A stretch of 64,000 bases of DNA, taken from NCBI GenBank assembly GCA_016934335.1, contig JAFGTC010000037.1, forward strand, positions 1-64,000. Direction: 5' to 3'. The position numbers and the translations under genes were made by a program. Positions 63,201-64,000 of this stretch are shown piece after piece. Each line of letters starts with the position of its first letter. Positions within the stretch are counted from its first letter, which is position 1. The notes below the pieces were generated by a model. That model worked only from the letters and a program-made list of their open reading frames with translations, ran no database searches and was not told the DNA's origin. The stretch is from Candidatus Omnitrophota bacterium. GTDB lineage: Bacteria > Hinthialibacterota > Hinthialibacteria > Hinthialibacterales > Hinthialibacteraceae.

Positions 63201-64000
63201 ATCGAGAACACGGATTCTGTTAAATCCGTCGATGCGGGCAGAAACATCAGCATTTATGCGAGAGATGCGGCCGCGATCGACTCGAGCACGTCGCTGGTTA
63301 CCTCTTCGAAAGCGACGAATGACATCGGCGTCGGGATTCTCAACGATTTCATCGATACGCTTTTATATGATTACCAATACACATCCAATTCCGGCCTGCA
63401 AACGCTGCAGTTCGGCGATAAAGTCCGGGTGGCCGGCGATTATGACGATTCCAAAGGCAAGCCCGAGAAAATCTATAAATATATGGGAACCGGCGGCCAA
63501 TATGATCTTGGCAGCCAGGATTACATCGGCGATTACGGCCTTTGGCAGGAACTGGATGCTTCCAATATTATCCCGACCGGCATTGCCAAGGCCGCAATGA
63601 AAATTTTTGATCTAAAAGGCGGCGACATGAAAGGCTATTACGCCATGGTCGTTCGCAATGATGTAAAAAGCGATGTGGAAGCGTATATCGATAACGCCCT
63701 TGTTACAGCTCAGGGCAATATTTTATTGACGGCGCAGGAAAGCGCTCATATTACGGCGGCCGATAACAGCGTCGTCGCCGCCGGCACGGAAAGCAAAGGG
63801 GGCGTCATCGCCGCCAACCAGGTGTTAAGCCGCGCCAACGCTTACATTACAGACAGCCAGGTCGTTACGGATCCCGGATCGTCGGGGAATATTGTTCTTT
63901 CCGGCTTCAACGATTCGCTGATCGACGCCGCTTTGTATACGGAGGCGAACGCCAAGGAGACGATCGGCATTGTGGTCGCTTTTAATGCGATCGGATGGGA
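60291..64000 (+). CDS. Giant LEPR-XLL surface protein, 3' end cut by window edge
   Basis: At least 1,236 codons are visible and the frame stays open to the edge. A basic N-terminus (PRRSRKRYAAPRKKK) leads into LLEALEPRILLSGE, the LEPR-XLL motif at Leu68-Gly76 that marks giant secreted bacterial proteins. The rest is Ala, Ser, Asp, Thr and Val-rich with no Cys after the N-terminus and fits a beta-solenoid. A sub-repeat of the form AYIxxSxVxAxGxIxLxA recurs at least 11 times, and a 356-357-residue super-repeat occurs from 61839 (see repeat entries). AAGGAG precedes ATG60291 by 9 nt. An adhesin or matrix role is inferred. Full length and export route are unseen. Confidence 0.9.
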   Translation, partial: MAYPFMPFQRKTSECNWWDKVKTVGSDLLQKREAPPVFDRSFIARYLPRRSRKRYAAPRKKKMLLEALEPRILLSGETLDYTADPNTAADLNLQVSGSEIQVVDNNTSTVVAHKELSETSVVNITGSLLGDSVTIDSINASAPLTINIQGSAGDDSVTIEGILSLGGGDVSVQAETILLDDGGAIGNVDDVYLTAIAEDYNTVTDAGALEAKSASISIEGDIQSTGDISLTSHVTRKIDVNETSILSSASLDSSSTASVEVGGGASIFGSSLTMHALTEGFVDSESVNAATNTFTESAIASISNAVINVGHLDLRAETGTDYSAKGRNAFNNVSGETKAFIENSMVTTADIAGVQIAARDFSTLMAESPELSIDLDLLAVGASVDVNLARNALERDTEAFIQNSTVTAANGDIGISAEREMKVGATVSAASLTGTSIIDGSLKVDASFGGSYAANQILGDVRAYIAGGSVETVGAGDVTLYAADLSAIDAKSEISIYSKTNPLSTDSLSGAFGASIAFNAIGWEIDNFFTRTIDTLLGTDVNDAENPADVTAFIQDSTVSAAGDLALTALSKTKINATVSNAAVSTASSLYGAQGMAASGVLASNWMSSTAKAYIDYTGAAGKVNAKGSITVAAQDQSEIHSNSKIVSSSITTSDGGANVFNDVIGLILTTKYSTEDGVKTVDFGDRIWIANDYDEELGNPGSVYQYMGEDGSVIDLGSEDYTNLDFWKEATETQLIPEGNNFTPSDSITIGGLVVRNDVRSEVESYINNAEVDADTGNITLNTFETAIIEAIVDSAFESSGGSSFGDKGESIAVNGVIATNLVLSKSNAYIEDSAVTASIGYVKLDAKNDSRIDAKNLNATVSEGDTVGVILAFNTIGYQAQNILFNTLDALLGLDIGNQQPAGVQAYILDSSVTAGDNISLSAVSSASLNAELSTEATSAAAAFYGSGTMAASGVLASNMVSSLAKAYIENTDSVKSVDAGRNISIYARDAAAIDSSTSLVTSSKATNDIGVGILNDFIDTLLYDYQYTSNSGLQTLQFGDKVRVAGDYDDSKGKPEKIYKYMGTGGQYDLGSQDYIGDYGLWQELDASNIIPTGIAKAAMKIFDLKGGDMKGYYAMVVRNDVKSDVEAYIDNALVTAQGNILLTAQESAHITAADNSVVAAGTESKGGVIAANQVLSRANAYITDSQVVTDPGSSGNIVLSGFNDSLIDAALYTEANAKETIGIVVAFNAIGW
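61839..62909 (+). repeat. Super-repeat unit 1 in the LEPR-XLL protein
   Basis: A 357-codon unit starting at AFNAIGWEIDNFF. It holds four AYI-type sub-repeats (TAFIQDS, KAYIDYT, ESYINNA, NAYIEDS). Between the second and third sits a module with FGDRIWIANDYDE, VYQYMG, DLGSEDY and a Trp. Unit 2 shows the same order. Confidence 0.85.
62910..63977 (+). repeat. Super-repeat unit 2 in the LEPR-XLL protein
   Basis: A 356-codon unit starting at AFNTIGYQAQNILF, with four sub-repeats (QAYILDS, KAYIENT, EAYIDNA, NAYITDS) and the matching module FGDKVRVAGDYDD, IYKYMG, DLGSQDY. DNA near MAASGVLASN (62076 and 63144) is nearly identical at exactly 1,068-nt spacing. A third unit starts at 63978 (AFNAIGWD) and leaves the window. 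Confidence 0.85.

Noticed and set aside
1-64000. CRISPR arrays, insertion sequences, phage genes, tRNA genes
   Set aside because: No spaced direct repeats of CRISPR type, no transposase or integrase motifs, and no tRNA cloverleaf or T-arm consensus were seen.

Overview
The window is chromosomal DNA from a Gram-negative-type, SD-using bacterium of roughly 50% GC. It holds about 47 protein genes and no recognisable tRNA, rRNA, insertion sequence, phage gene or CRISPR array. The gene mix includes three sulfatases, three Tat-exported Gfo/Idh/MocA oxidoreductases, a ThuA protein, a Tat-exported TIM-barrel epimerase, a sialidase-like propeller, an FG-GAP propeller, a pseudopilin, several GT-C membrane glycosyltransferases and a giant LEPR-XLL repeat protein. 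This mix is typical of uncultured polysaccharide-scavenging lineages near the PVC/FCB groups (for example Hydrogenedentota or Sumerlaeota). That placement is inferred from gene content only.

Layout. 1-5.3 kb: a truncated sulfatase diverges from an operon Gfo/Idh - ThuA - Gfo/Idh that ends in a clear intrinsic terminator. 5.7-8.4 kb: a DUF494/Smg-like gene, then the aromatic amino acid pair pheA-tyrA. 8.5-16.9 kb: a DUF5060-type glycoside hydrolase, a 986-residue membrane-anchored parvulin/SurA-like chaperone, and a propeller-plus-GT-C fusion. 16.9-24 kb: an HpaI-type aldolase, serA, mqnA (futalosine menaquinone route), a small c-type cytochrome lipoprotein, a methyltransferase and an ABC-F ATPase. 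24-33.4 kb: a sialidase-like protein overlapping a membrane glycosyltransferase gene, then epimerase - FG-GAP propeller - YjbQ - UvrD/Rep helicase - sulfatase. 33.4-41.7 kb: MarR regulator, glutathione peroxidase, membrane-fused spermidine-synthase-like protein, an orphan protein, Gfo/Idh, N-formylglutamate amidohydrolase and a class I aminotransferase. 41.7-48.3 kb: a three-gene operon (unknown membrane protein, phosphoesterase-tetrahaem cytochrome fusion, GT-C/TPR protein), then ftsK. 48.3-54.1 kb: sulfatase, CBM9-like secreted protein, an orphan sugar ABC ATPase and an internally duplicated membrane protein. 54.1-60.3 kb: a gene-free stretch ending in a terminator, a pseudopilin, a TRAP transporter operon with its own universal stress protein, and an Rrf2 - YgbA-like pair. 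60.3-64 kb: the N-terminal 1,236 codons of the giant LEPR-XLL protein, which runs off the right edge.

How it fits together. Exported hydrolases and sulfatases would open sulfated or plant-type glycans, and the Tat-exported Gfo/Idh, ThuA and epimerase proteins would handle the released sugars. Redox features (MqnA, small and tetrahaem cytochromes, Cys-peroxidase, Rrf2 with YgbA-like protein) suggest a respiratory cell that meets oxidative and possibly nitrosative stress. The most unusual items are the nested repeat architecture of the giant surface protein, the phosphoesterase-tetrahaem operon, the propeller-GT-C fusion, the duplicated membrane protein, and a gene-free interval with promoter-like and terminator sequences that could encode an RNA.
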